64,000 nucleotides of DNA. Origin: Clostridium sp. UBA701 (GTDB taxonomy: Bacteria > Bacillota > Clostridia > Clostridiales > Clostridiaceae). The stretch is from contig DBMJ01000021.1 in assembly GCA_002298125.1 (NCBI GenBank), positions 30,421 through 94,420 of the forward strand, given 5' to 3'. Both the position numbers and the translations under genes were made by a program. Numbering within the stretch: the stretch's first letter is position 1; each line of letters begins with the position of its first letter. The notes under the pieces were generated by a model. The model was not told the origin of the DNA. It saw only the letters and a program-made list of their open reading frames with translations, and ran no database searches. Of this stretch, positions 55,910 to 64,000 are shown piece by piece.

Positions 55910-56515
55910 CTACACCCTTTTACTCTCCTCATATCTCTTTTTGTATTCCATGTAGCACTTAGGACAAAGTGCCTCATACTTTACATCATTGACTTCATCA
56001 ATTGCCACCTGTTCTCCTTCAAATACAAAGCTGCCGTTTACCTTTCTGCCATTTAAAAGTGCTTTTTTACCACAAGCACAAATATTCTTAAGCTCCTCAA
56101 TGCTGTGAGCTATAAGCAGCAATCTTTCACTTCCCTCAAAGCCCTTCATCTGAAAATCTGTCCTTAGGCCATAGCAGATAACAGGAATATTCATAAGCAC
56201 TGCTATTTCAAATAATTGGTCTATATGCTCACGCTTGAAAAACTGAACCTCGTCTACTAATATACAGTCACAATTTCCATTATCCTTTAGATATCTTTCC
56301 ACAGTATTATACACATTTTCCTTGGCACCTATGAGTAAGTCTGCCCTTCTAGTGACTCCAAGCCTAGACACTACCTTGTCTCCGCCCTTTGTATCTGTCT
56401 TAGGTTTTAATATGATTACCCTCATGCCTCTTTCTTCATAGTTATGAGCTACCTGAAGAAGGTTAGTGGACTTACCACAGTTCATGGCACCATACCTAAA
56501 ATATAATTTACTCAT
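55910..56515 (-). CDS. tdk: Thymidine kinase
   Basis: This 201-residue type II thymidine kinase has the P-loop GAMNCGKSTNLLQVAHNYEE at residues 8-27, the catalytic DEVQFFKREHI, and four Cys zinc ligands (CACGK ... CPKC). It phosphorylates thymidine. In the E. coli-like subfamily by its MNxGKST loop. Between the rpmE gene (divergent) and DUF1385. Confidence 0.96.
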   Translation of the reverse strand: MSKLYFRYGAMNCGKSTNLLQVAHNYEERGMRVIILKPKTDTKGGDKVVSRLGVTRRADLLIGAKENVYNTVERYLKDNGNCDCILVDEVQFFKREHIDQLFEIAVLMNIPVICYGLRTDFQMKGFEGSERLLLIAHSIEELKNICACGKKALLNGRKVNGSFVFEGEQVAIDEVNDVKYEALCPKCYMEYKKRYEESKRV

Positions 56516-56692
56516 ATGTATCTCTCCCCTTAAATAATAAGCTAATATACTTTAATACCATATTTATTATATTACAGTAAAGCCCCCTATAACAATAGTT
56601 AATTAATACTGCAAATTATTGACTCCTTATAGTTCATATGATAAAATATAGAGGTTGAAAATGGTTATGAAAAATCGAAAGAGGTGAAAACA

Positions 56693-56902
56693 ATGAAAGA
56701 AGGCATACATCCAGAATACCATCATGATGCTGTGGTAAAGTGTGCATGTGGAAATACTTTTACAACAGGTTCTGTTAAAAAGGAACTAAAAGTAGAAATA
56801 TGCTCTAAATGCCACCCATTCTTCACCGGCCGTCAAAAGATCGTTGACGTTGGCGGTAGAGTTGAAAAGTTCAGAAAGAAGTTCAACCTTACAGAAGAAT
56901 AG
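56693..56902 (+). CDS. rpmE: Ribosomal protein L31 (zinc form)
   Basis: A 69-residue protein starting [20 protein letters not shown] with zinc ligands CAC ... CSKC. ATG 56693 follows AAAGAGGTG; a GTG at 56684 lies inside the site. It is on the plus strand, convergent with rho. Confidence 0.97.
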   Translation: MKEGIHPEYHHDAVVKCACGNTFTTGSVKKELKVEICSKCHPFFTGRQKIVDVGGRVEKFRKKFNLTEE

Positions 56903-56910
56903 AAATAATT

Positions 56911-56941
56911 AATGGGAAAGATAATTTCTTTCCCATTTTTA
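56911..56941. terminator. Bidirectional terminator between rpmE and rho
   Basis: Arms ATGGGAAAG (56912-56920) and CTTTCCCAT (56928-56936), T-run TTTTATTTT on the plus strand and A-rich on the other. Confidence 0.88.
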
Positions 56942-56943
56942 TT

Positions 56944-58425
56944 TTATCTGCTATTATTTTTAGAATCATCCACCTTCATAAAGATGTCTAAAAACTCTTT
57001 ATTGCTGCTGGTTTTTGTAAGGAATCTTAGTAAGGATTCAGTTACTTCTTCAGTACTTGTATCATAAAGACTCCTTCTTATTAAGAAAGCAGCATCATAT
57101 TCCTTCTTATCCAGCAAAAGTTCTTCTTTTCTTGTACCAGACTTATATATATCTACTGCTGGGAATATTCTTCTCTCCTGCAGCTTTCTATCAAGATGTA
57201 CCTCCATGTTGCCAGTACCCTTAAATTCTTCAAATATCATGTCATCCATTCTGCTGCCTGTTTCAGTGAGTGCTGTAGCAAGTATTGTAAGACTGCCGCC
57301 CTCTAAAATGTTTCTAGCTGCTCCAAAGAATTTTTTTGGCATCATAAGTGCTGCTGGATCTAACCCTCCAGACAGAGTCCTTCCTGAAGGATTGACAGTG
57401 AGGTTATAGGCTCTAGTTAGACGGGTTAAGCTATCCATAAGAATAATAACATCCTGTCCCATTTCTACCATACACTTAGCTCTCTGCAGTACCATCTCCG
57501 CAACCTTGATGTGATGATCCGGTGCTTCATCAAAGGTTGAAAAGATAACCTCTCCTTGAATGCTATTTTGCATGTCTGTAACTTCCTCTGGTCTTTCGTC
57601 TATCAAAAGCATAATAAGCTTAACTTCAGGATGATTTGCAGTTATGCTGTGAGCTATGCTTTTTAAAAGAGTGGTTTTTCCTGCTTTTGGAGGAGCTACA
57701 ATAAGTCCTCTTTGACCTTTTCCTATAGGACATATTAAATCCATAAGTCTAGTAGACAACTCTGAAGAGCTTACCTCTAGCCTAAGCCTCTCATTTGGAT
57801 ATACTGGAGTTAAATACTCAAAGGACTTTCTTCTAACAGCCTTTTCAGGATTTTCTCCATTAATGCTCTGTACGTACAAAAGGGCTTTAAACTTTTCAGT
57901 TTCCTTTGCAAGTCTTGCCTTTCCTTCTACCATGTCACCAGTTTTCAAGTTGAACCTTCTGATTTGAGATGGTGATACATAGATGTCATTGGGTCCTGTG
58001 ATGTAGTTGTTGCTTCTTAAAAAACCATAGGTATCAACAATTTCTAGCGCTCCACTCACATAATCAGAATCATTTATCATTTCCTTTAGTCGTTCTCTTT
58101 TCTCTTTTTCAGCCTGATATCTATCTTCCGCCTCTGAGGTTTTTCTAATCTCTGGCTCTTGAACTTCTGGCTCTTTTGTCTCTTCCTTTATAATTTTTTC
58201 TTCATTTTTAATCTCCTGCTTAGTATTTTCTCTAAGCTCAGCTTTTGGTGTAATCTTTTCTCTCAAAATCACTCCATTTTTTTCCACGAAGGCTGGTGAC
58301 ACTGATATCATTGCTTCAATGAGCTCACCTTTTTTATACTTAGTTATACTTTTTAAACCTAACTCTTTCGCCTTTTCTCTAAGCTCCACAAGAGTTAAGC
58401 CCTCTAATTCACTGTGTGTTAACAA
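56944..58425 (-). CDS. rho: Transcription termination factor Rho
   Basis: This 493-residue hexameric RNA helicase has an N-terminal domain, a charged Glu/Lys insert of about 60 residues (between about residues 50 and 115), and the RNA-binding cold-shock-like domain. Its Walker A is GLIVAPPKAGKTTLLKSIAHS near residue 255. The true start is probably TTG 58425 (LTHSELEGLTLVELREKAKELG), with GGAGGTG 5 bases upstream; the frame to 58527 has no ribosome binding site. Convergent with rpmE. Confidence 0.96.
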   Translation of the reverse strand: MLTHSELEGLTLVELREKAKELGLKSITKYKKGELIEAMISVSPAFVEKNGVILREKITPKAELRENTKQEIKNEEKIIKEETKEPEVQEPEIRKTSEAEDRYQAEKEKRERLKEMINDSDYVSGALEIVDTYGFLRSNNYITGPNDIYVSPSQIRRFNLKTGDMVEGKARLAKETEKFKALLYVQSINGENPEKAVRRKSFEYLTPVYPNERLRLEVSSSELSTRLMDLICPIGKGQRGLIVAPPKAGKTTLLKSIAHSITANHPEVKLIMLLIDERPEEVTDMQNSIQGEVIFSTFDEAPDHHIKVAEMVLQRAKCMVEMGQDVIILMDSLTRLTRAYNLTVNPSGRTLSGGLDPAALMMPKKFFGAARNILEGGSLTILATALTETGSRMDDMIFEEFKGTGNMEVHLDRKLQERRIFPAVDIYKSGTRKEELLLDKKEYDAAFLIRRSLYDTSTEEVTESLLRFLTKTSSNKEFLDIFMKVDDSKNNSR

Positions 58426-58672
58426 AACAACACCTCCATAATTATACTGACAATTGCTATTTATACAAAGAATTGCTCTGAAGTTTCCATATAATGTTTT
58501 TAAAATACAGGGATTTATTAATGGCATATAAAAAGGTATGCTATTCTCTAGAATTATATAGGAACATCAAAATAAGATATGTATACTTTATTCATTATAT
58601 CCGTTTTAATAAAATTAATCCAGTAAACCTGTGTTTCTAACAAAAGAAATGAGTAAAAGTAATGCCTTTTAC

Positions 58673-59020
58673 TCAAATTAAAGCTCGAATTTTTCTATTT
58701 ATTTCTCTATACTTTTCTATGCGGTAGTTAACTTCCTTTGGACTTCCAAGAAAGAAAATCGGTGTACCTAAGGTCTCACATCCACCTATAATGGTTTTGT
58801 GATTAAATAAATCCTTTAGCTGAAAGAAATAATGATGGATTTCACCACAGATAGGGCATAGAACACTCATCTTATATTCCCCACCCTTCTTTAGCTGCAC
58901 TTTTAGCTGCGAAAAGCTTAAAGGAAGCTCATTAAACCTGAAGGCTGAGAACTCCTCCATTTGGTATTCACCCATATTATTTTTTACAGCCACTGCAAGC
59001 TTTGTCTGCAGCAACACCAT
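58673..59020 (-). CDS. Conserved small protein with CPxC motif
   Basis: A 115-residue protein of unknown function with CPICGEIHHYFFQLKDLF and GGCETLGTPIFFLG near residues 55-95; the Cys/His positions suggest a zinc site. ATG 59020 has AAGAAGG 6 bases upstream. It is on the minus strand after pyrG and before rho. I do not recognise the family. Confidence 0.72.
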   Translation of the reverse strand: MVLLQTKLAVAVKNNMGEYQMEEFSAFRFNELPLSFSQLKVQLKKGGEYKMSVLCPICGEIHHYFFQLKDLFNHKTIIGGCETLGTPIFFLGSPKEVNYRIEKYREINRKIRALI

Positions 59021-59134
59021 CTTCACCTTCTTTAATATTGTTTATTTTCTTTAACTTAATAATTCTATAAACACCTATAAAATCCTCTATAATAAATATT
59101 AAAAAATTCGTGAAAATTATTTGAACATTCGACA

Positions 59135-59166
59135 AAGAAGCTACCTAAAAGTAGATAGCTTCTTGA
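59135..59166 (-). terminator. Terminator of pyrG
   Basis: Arms AAGAAGCTA (59135-59143) and TAGCTTCTT (59156-59164), extendable inward; the T-run after it on the minus strand is short (TTTG). Confidence 0.65.
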
Positions 59167-59177
59167 AATATATGGTA

Positions 59178-60809
<1,632 letters not shown>

Positions 60810-60839
60810 TTATTATCCTGAAAAAAAACAAAAATTATG

Positions 60840-60867
60840 TTGACAAGGTTATAAAATATGCTATAAT
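60840..60867 (+). promoter_or_regulatory. Strong plus-strand promoter with no gene behind it
   Basis: TTGACA (60840-60845), a 16-base spacer and TATAAT (60862-60867): both boxes match consensus exactly. The genes on both sides are on the minus strand, so it should drive a noncoding RNA. Confidence 0.68.
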
Positions 60868-60873
60868 AGAAAT

Positions 60874-60982
60874 TACCCTATAAAATAGGGTTTCTGTTGT
60901 CTTAAATATCTATTATATTAACACAAAATGAAATTTTATGCTATAACTTTTTATTAAAATATTAAGTTATAGGATTTTTTTG
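60874..60982 (+). ncRNA. Candidate small RNA between pyrG and its upstream neighbour
   Basis: Begins at the start expected from the promoter above. The first bases form a hairpin ACCCTAT/ATAGGGT (60875-60891) followed by a U-rich tract, then an unstructured stretch, then a terminator-like hairpin CTATAACTT/AAGTTATAG (60941-60972) with GATTTTTTTGTTTTTT after it. Length about 109 bases, or about 30 if the first hairpin stops transcription. The end overlaps the 3' end of the minus-strand gene at 60967-61266. No similarity to a known RNA is apparent to me. Confidence 0.5.
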
Positions 60983-61266
60983 TTTTTTGACAGATATTTG
61001 TCCATTTCAAAAAAGCTTTGACGAAATCTAGAGTTAATAAGAAATCTCTCCTCTGCCTTCTTAAGATTATAATTTATACTTCTAGCACTATGCAGATTAA
61101 AATCCTTACATATCCTCTCTCTTTCTTCCCAGCTATATTTCTTTATGAGCAATAAAAAAATATATTTGTAATCTCTTAAGCTTAAGGCCCTAAAAAGCTC
61201 CTCCTCCTTTATGTTGTTTCTCTCGCAAAGGAGCTTTAAAATCACCTCATAGCACATATTATTCAA
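60967..61266 (-). CDS. Small helical protein, possibly DnaA C-terminal-like helix-turn-helix
   Basis: A 99-residue basic protein. The stretch from about residue 30 onward (SLRDYKYIFLLLIKKYSWEE, ICKDFNLHSARSINYNLKKA, EERFLINSRFRQSFFEMDKY) resembles the DnaA domain IV pattern of helix, short turn, recognition helix and closing helix, but the DnaA signature is not exact. TTG 61266 has GGAG 8 bases upstream; ATG 61257 is too far from it. Function unknown; the gene is intact. Confidence 0.6.
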   Translation of the reverse strand: MNNMCYEVILKLLCERNNIKEEELFRALSLRDYKYIFLLLIKKYSWEERERICKDFNLHSARSINYNLKKAEERFLINSRFRQSFFEMDKYLSKNKKIL

Positions 61267-61320
61267 ATTAATCACTCCATCAAGATTATTTAACTTTAAT
61301 TATTGCCATGAAAGTGAAAT

Positions 61321-61346
61321 AAAAAACTACCCTATGTTGGGTAGCC
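61321..61346 (-). terminator. Terminator of the sigma-54 activator gene
   Basis: On the minus strand, GGCTACCC and GGGTAG pair around AACATA and are followed by TTTTTTATTTC. Confidence 0.85.
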
Positions 61347-61350
61347 TTTT

Positions 61351-62691
61351 CTATAGTCCATATTTTTTAATCTTATACTGCAGAGTTTGTCTCGGAAGCT
61401 CCAAAAGCTCTGCGGCTTTTGAAACATTGTATCTTGATAATATCAATGCTTCCTTTATCCACTGCATTTCTGCGCGGTTTAGTCTCTTTTCAAGGTTTAA
61501 CATGCCCCTTATATTCTCACCCTTAAAGTAATTTTTTATGTCACCATATCCTAGAAGTCCGGATTTTCTTTCATTAAAAATTCCCTCTACAAAATGCTTT
61601 AACTCTCTAATGTTCCCAGGCCAGTCCCAATTAAGAATGATTTCCATGGCCTTTTCATCGAAGCCTTGGATTTCTCCATGAAAGCTATGATTATATTCAC
61701 TTAAAAAGTGCTTTAATAATACTGGGATATCCTCTTTCCTGTCTCTTAGTGGCGGAATGTCTATACGCACTACGTTTAGTCTATAGAACAGATCCTTCCT
61801 AAGCAGTCCTTTTTCCACCAGCGCCTCTGGCTCTTCATTAACCGTTGCAATAATTCTTACATCTACTGCCCTATCCTCCACATCTCCAAGCTTTCTTAAA
61901 ATACCCTCCTGTATGACCCTTAATAGCTTTGCTTGAAGCTCTAAAGGCATGGAGTTTAACTCATCTAGATATAATGTTCCACCGTGAGCCTCCTCAAAGA
62001 GTCCCTTGTGGTCTTTTGCTCCAGTGAAGCTGCCCTTTGAAGTGCCAAAGAGTAAGCCCTCCAAAAGTCCTTCTGGTATAGCAGCACAGTTCTGTGCTAT
62101 AAATGGTCCTTCAGCTCTGCTAGAATTATTATGAACGGCTTGTACAAATAATTCCTTACCTGTACCTGTTTCACCATAAATTAATACAGGTGATGAGGTT
62201 CTTGCTGCCTTTACAGCCCTCTCCTTTGCCTTTAAAAAGCTACTGTTCTTACCAATAATATCAATGAAGTCATATCCTTTTTTTATTTTTGTGGTTTTGC
62301 TATTTTTATCATTGGTGGAAGCATTATCAGTATTATACTCAATTAACTGATCTAATCTTATAGATATATCTATGGCTCCCACTAGTCTATTATTCTTAAA
62401 CAGTGGATAAGTAGAATTTAAACTCTCTATCTTCTCTCCACAATAGTTTAGATAGCTCTGTTTAAAATTTACCAGTGGTTCTCTGGTTTTTAAAACCTTA
62501 AGAAGAGTACTGCTTTCTGCATTTAGAGAGGGATAAAGCTGCAGAAGCTCTCGGCCCTTTGCAATGTCCATATCTACATCATCAAGCTTTGCAGCTGCAG
62601 CGTTTAAATATGTGACTATGCCCTTTTTATTTACTATTACTATCCCCTCTTTTAGCTTATCAAATATCTCATATACGTTATCTTCAAACAT
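61351..62691 (-). CDS. Sigma-54-dependent transcriptional activator (PAS-AAA-HTH)
   Basis: This 446-residue protein has an N-terminal PAS domain (residues 5-110), an AAA+ domain with Walker A GETGTGKELFVQAVHNNSSR near 175, the sigma-54 contact loop GSFTGAKD (usual GAFTGA), Walker B GGTLYLDELNSMP, and a Fis-type helix-turn-helix at the end (NVSKAAELLELPRQTLQYKI). It should open sigma-54 promoters in response to a small signal sensed by PAS. I saw no -24/-12 promoter in the window, so its targets are elsewhere. Confidence 0.95.
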   Translation of the reverse strand: MFEDNVYEIFDKLKEGIVIVNKKGIVTYLNAAAAKLDDVDMDIAKGRELLQLYPSLNAESSTLLKVLKTREPLVNFKQSYLNYCGEKIESLNSTYPLFKNNRLVGAIDISIRLDQLIEYNTDNASTNDKNSKTTKIKKGYDFIDIIGKNSSFLKAKERAVKAARTSSPVLIYGETGTGKELFVQAVHNNSSRAEGPFIAQNCAAIPEGLLEGLLFGTSKGSFTGAKDHKGLFEEAHGGTLYLDELNSMPLELQAKLLRVIQEGILRKLGDVEDRAVDVRIIATVNEEPEALVEKGLLRKDLFYRLNVVRIDIPPLRDRKEDIPVLLKHFLSEYNHSFHGEIQGFDEKAMEIILNWDWPGNIRELKHFVEGIFNERKSGLLGYGDIKNYFKGENIRGMLNLEKRLNRAEMQWIKEALILSRYNVSKAAELLELPRQTLQYKIKKYGL

Positions 62692-62790
62692 ACTATCCCC
62701 CTTCCTCTCAACTCTCGATCTTTATTGCTCAGATGAAAATACCGGAGGAATTTGTTAGCCCTCCCTCCGGTCTATATATTCAAGTATATA

Positions 62791-63207
62791 TTATTTTAGC
62801 TTTATATCTATGGCAATTTTAGTTTTATTTTGTTTTTCTCCAGCCACCGTCATATAATAATTGGCTTCAATCTTTCCCCCTGACTTGTCTATATCTATCT
62901 TCACTTCATCAGTTTCTATTTTAAGCTCCATAACGCCATAGGGGGTATGATACATTACCACGTCCTCTAGGTCTTTTTTAAAGTTCATGGTTGCATTAGT
63001 GGTGCCCTCTCTTAAAATTGAGAAGCTCTCAGGCAAAATTTTTATGGTGGTGGTTGTACCCTCCATGCCTGATATCTCAGTTTCATTATAAACTGCTGCA
63101 TAACCTTCTTCGGTGTGGTAAAATTCACCAGGAGTCACTACTTGAATCTTGTCCTCCTCATCCTTACCCTGATAGCTGTTTACTGTTATTAATGCCTTTT
63201 TCTTCAT
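62791..63207 (-). CDS. ywiB: YwiB-like protein (DUF1934)
   Basis: A 138-residue predicted beta-barrel (calycin-like) protein with YHTEEGYAAVYNETEISGMEG, the DUF1934 pattern, and NYYMTVAGEKQNKTKIAIDI at the end. Function unknown. ATG 63207, 16 bases after the end of the thiolation-like gene, so probably co-transcribed with it. Confidence 0.83.
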   Translation of the reverse strand: MKKKALITVNSYQGKDEEDKIQVVTPGEFYHTEEGYAAVYNETEISGMEGTTTTIKILPESFSILREGTTNATMNFKKDLEDVVMYHTPYGVMELKIETDEVKIDIDKSGGKIEANYYMTVAGEKQNKTKIAIDIKLK

Positions 63208-63223
63208 GTGATATCATCTCCAT

Positions 63224-64000
63224 TTAGCTTACAAGATAATTGTTAATATCTCCCGCGTCACTTAAATACACTTCTTCATATTTATCACACTGGGATTTAT
63301 AATTTCCATACCTTACAGTAAGCTTTTCTTCATCTTTACCTTTACAATATCTTGCTGTTACCTTGCAGGCTAGCTTAATATCCTTTTCTTCAGCCTCTCC
63401 CACAACAACTACTAGAGAGCCATTGAAGTCCTTTGCTAAAAATACCAGGTCCTCCTGCTTTAACAGCTGCTTTAATGCCTTACCCTCTTCTTCTGTCCTA
63501 GTAGAAATAATCTTAGCAGACTCTGTTATTCTAAAATGACGTCCTATTTTTAAAAGCTCTAATTCTCTCTCCTCTGGATTAGTATTATACTTTAACAAAT
63601 CCTTGAGTCTTACAGAATAATTAGGTTCTGTAAGCTTACATCCACCTGCTGGTGATGGATAGTCTACTATACCCCAAAGCTCTGCTAGCTCCATCTGCGG
63701 CTTCCTGCTTCGTCCTGCTATATCTAAAAGCTGCTCTCTGTCTACAAGGCCATTAAGCTCCATTTCAGTTGGAGGCAAAAGCTTTGCAGAAAGAGGTCTA
63801 AGTATCTTATCACTGTAACCAGATTCCTTTTTCACTACATTAAGAGCGGATTTATTCTGAGACATAGGTCTTTGATTGAGCACCTCTCCAGTGATTATAA
63901 AATCTGCTCTATGCTTTTCCATAAGCTCTCCTGTATAGCGCATCATCATAGCATGGCAGTCAATACAAGGATTTATATTTTTGCCATAACCATGCTTAGG
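63224..64000 (-). CDS. PP-loop tRNA-thiolation-like protein (5' end outside window)
   Basis: The frame is open from 63224 through the right edge at 64000, so the N-terminal ATP-binding PP-loop is not visible. The visible 258 residues start with NPCIDCHAMMMRYTGEL, followed by ADFIITGEVLNQRPMSQN, which resemble the MnmA/ThiI/TtcA-type thiolase core (the C-x-x-C may carry sulfur or a cluster). After YPSPAGGCKLTEPNYS comes a C-terminal domain, about 80 residues, reminiscent of an RNA-binding domain. The likely role is tRNA sulfur modification; the exact site is not determined. ATG 63949 is an internal Met, not the start. Confidence 0.72.
   Translation of the reverse strand, partial: PKHGYGKNINPCIDCHAMMMRYTGELMEKHRADFIITGEVLNQRPMSQNKSALNVVKKESGYSDKILRPLSAKLLPPTEMELNGLVDREQLLDIAGRSRKPQMELAELWGIVDYPSPAGGCKLTEPNYSVRLKDLLKYNTNPEERELELLKIGRHFRITESAKIISTRTEEEGKALKQLLKQEDLVFLAKDFNGSLVVVVGEAEEKDIKLACKVTARYCKGKDEEKLTVRYGNYKSQCDKYEEVYLSDAGDINNYLVS

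Overview
The window is a 64-kb stretch of a low-GC, endospore-forming Firmicute chromosome, most likely a cluster I Clostridium. The evidence is the strong AT bias, GGAGG-type ribosome binding sites, frequent TTG/GTG starts, a full set of sporulation genes (spoIID, spoIIQ, spoIIID, yyaC, a Spo0E-type phosphatase), thiolase, and a gene order that follows what I remember of Clostridium acetobutylicum and, in blocks, Bacillus subtilis. There is no rRNA operon, CRISPR array or insertion sequence. The only mobile DNA is a decayed phage head module at about 9.3-11.1 kb.

Layout. 0.1-9.2 kb: an RNA-processing type metallo-beta-lactamase, a diguanylate cyclase followed by a Spo0E-like phosphatase, a nitronate-monooxygenase/FabK-like flavoprotein behind a tandem FabT-like operator, mgtA behind an M-box riboswitch with a long leader holding two small ORFs, an AI-2E-type transporter and a lipoprotein. 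9.3-11.1 kb: phage head remnant next to tRNA-Trp, ending in a minor-capsid/nuclease-toxin fusion with a small CPCC-type partner gene. 11.4-17.2 kb: CBS-ACT protein, a ZnuA-like lipoprotein without the usual histidine ligands, a double-HD c-di-GMP phosphodiesterase, tsaE-tsaB-rimI, and an FMN riboswitch with ribU. 17.2-29.9 kb: tex, prfB (with its programmed frameshift), secA, hpf with the raiA noncoding RNA upstream, comFC/comFA-like, recD2, and metK with a SAM-I riboswitch. 29.9-30.4 kb: a five-gene tRNA operon with a perfect Tyr-Thr duplication.

30.7-37.0 kb is a sporulation and cell-wall block (yyaC, mbl, spoIIID, spoIIQ, spoIID, murA, ywmB). 37.1-43.8 kb is the complete F1Fo ATP synthase operon atpI-B-E-F-H-A-G-D-C; its c subunit lacks the Na+ ligands, so it is probably proton-driven. 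44.4-56.5 kb carries thiolase, UDP-GlcNAc 2-epimerase and a TagO-like transferase (wall polymer synthesis), dCMP deaminase, upp, rpiB, a YwlE-type phosphatase, Sua5, a ZIP transporter, prfA, prmC, a DUF1385 protein and tdk. 56.7-64 kb carries rpmE, rho, pyrG, a sigma-54-dependent activator, a YwiB-like protein and, cut by the window edge, a PP-loop tRNA-thiolation-like protein.

Most of the window is housekeeping. The parts that standard annotation would probably miss are: the raiA RNA transcription unit, whose promoter overlaps the comFC stop codon; the two small ORFs in the M-box/mgtA leader; the 55-codon CPCC gene coupled to the phage toxin domain; the tandem operator at 3044-3080; the prfB frameshift; a candidate ~110-nt plus-strand small RNA between pyrG and its neighbour; and several family members that have lost their catalytic or metal-binding residues (SpoIIQ, the ZnuA-like lipoprotein, the ComFA-like protein).
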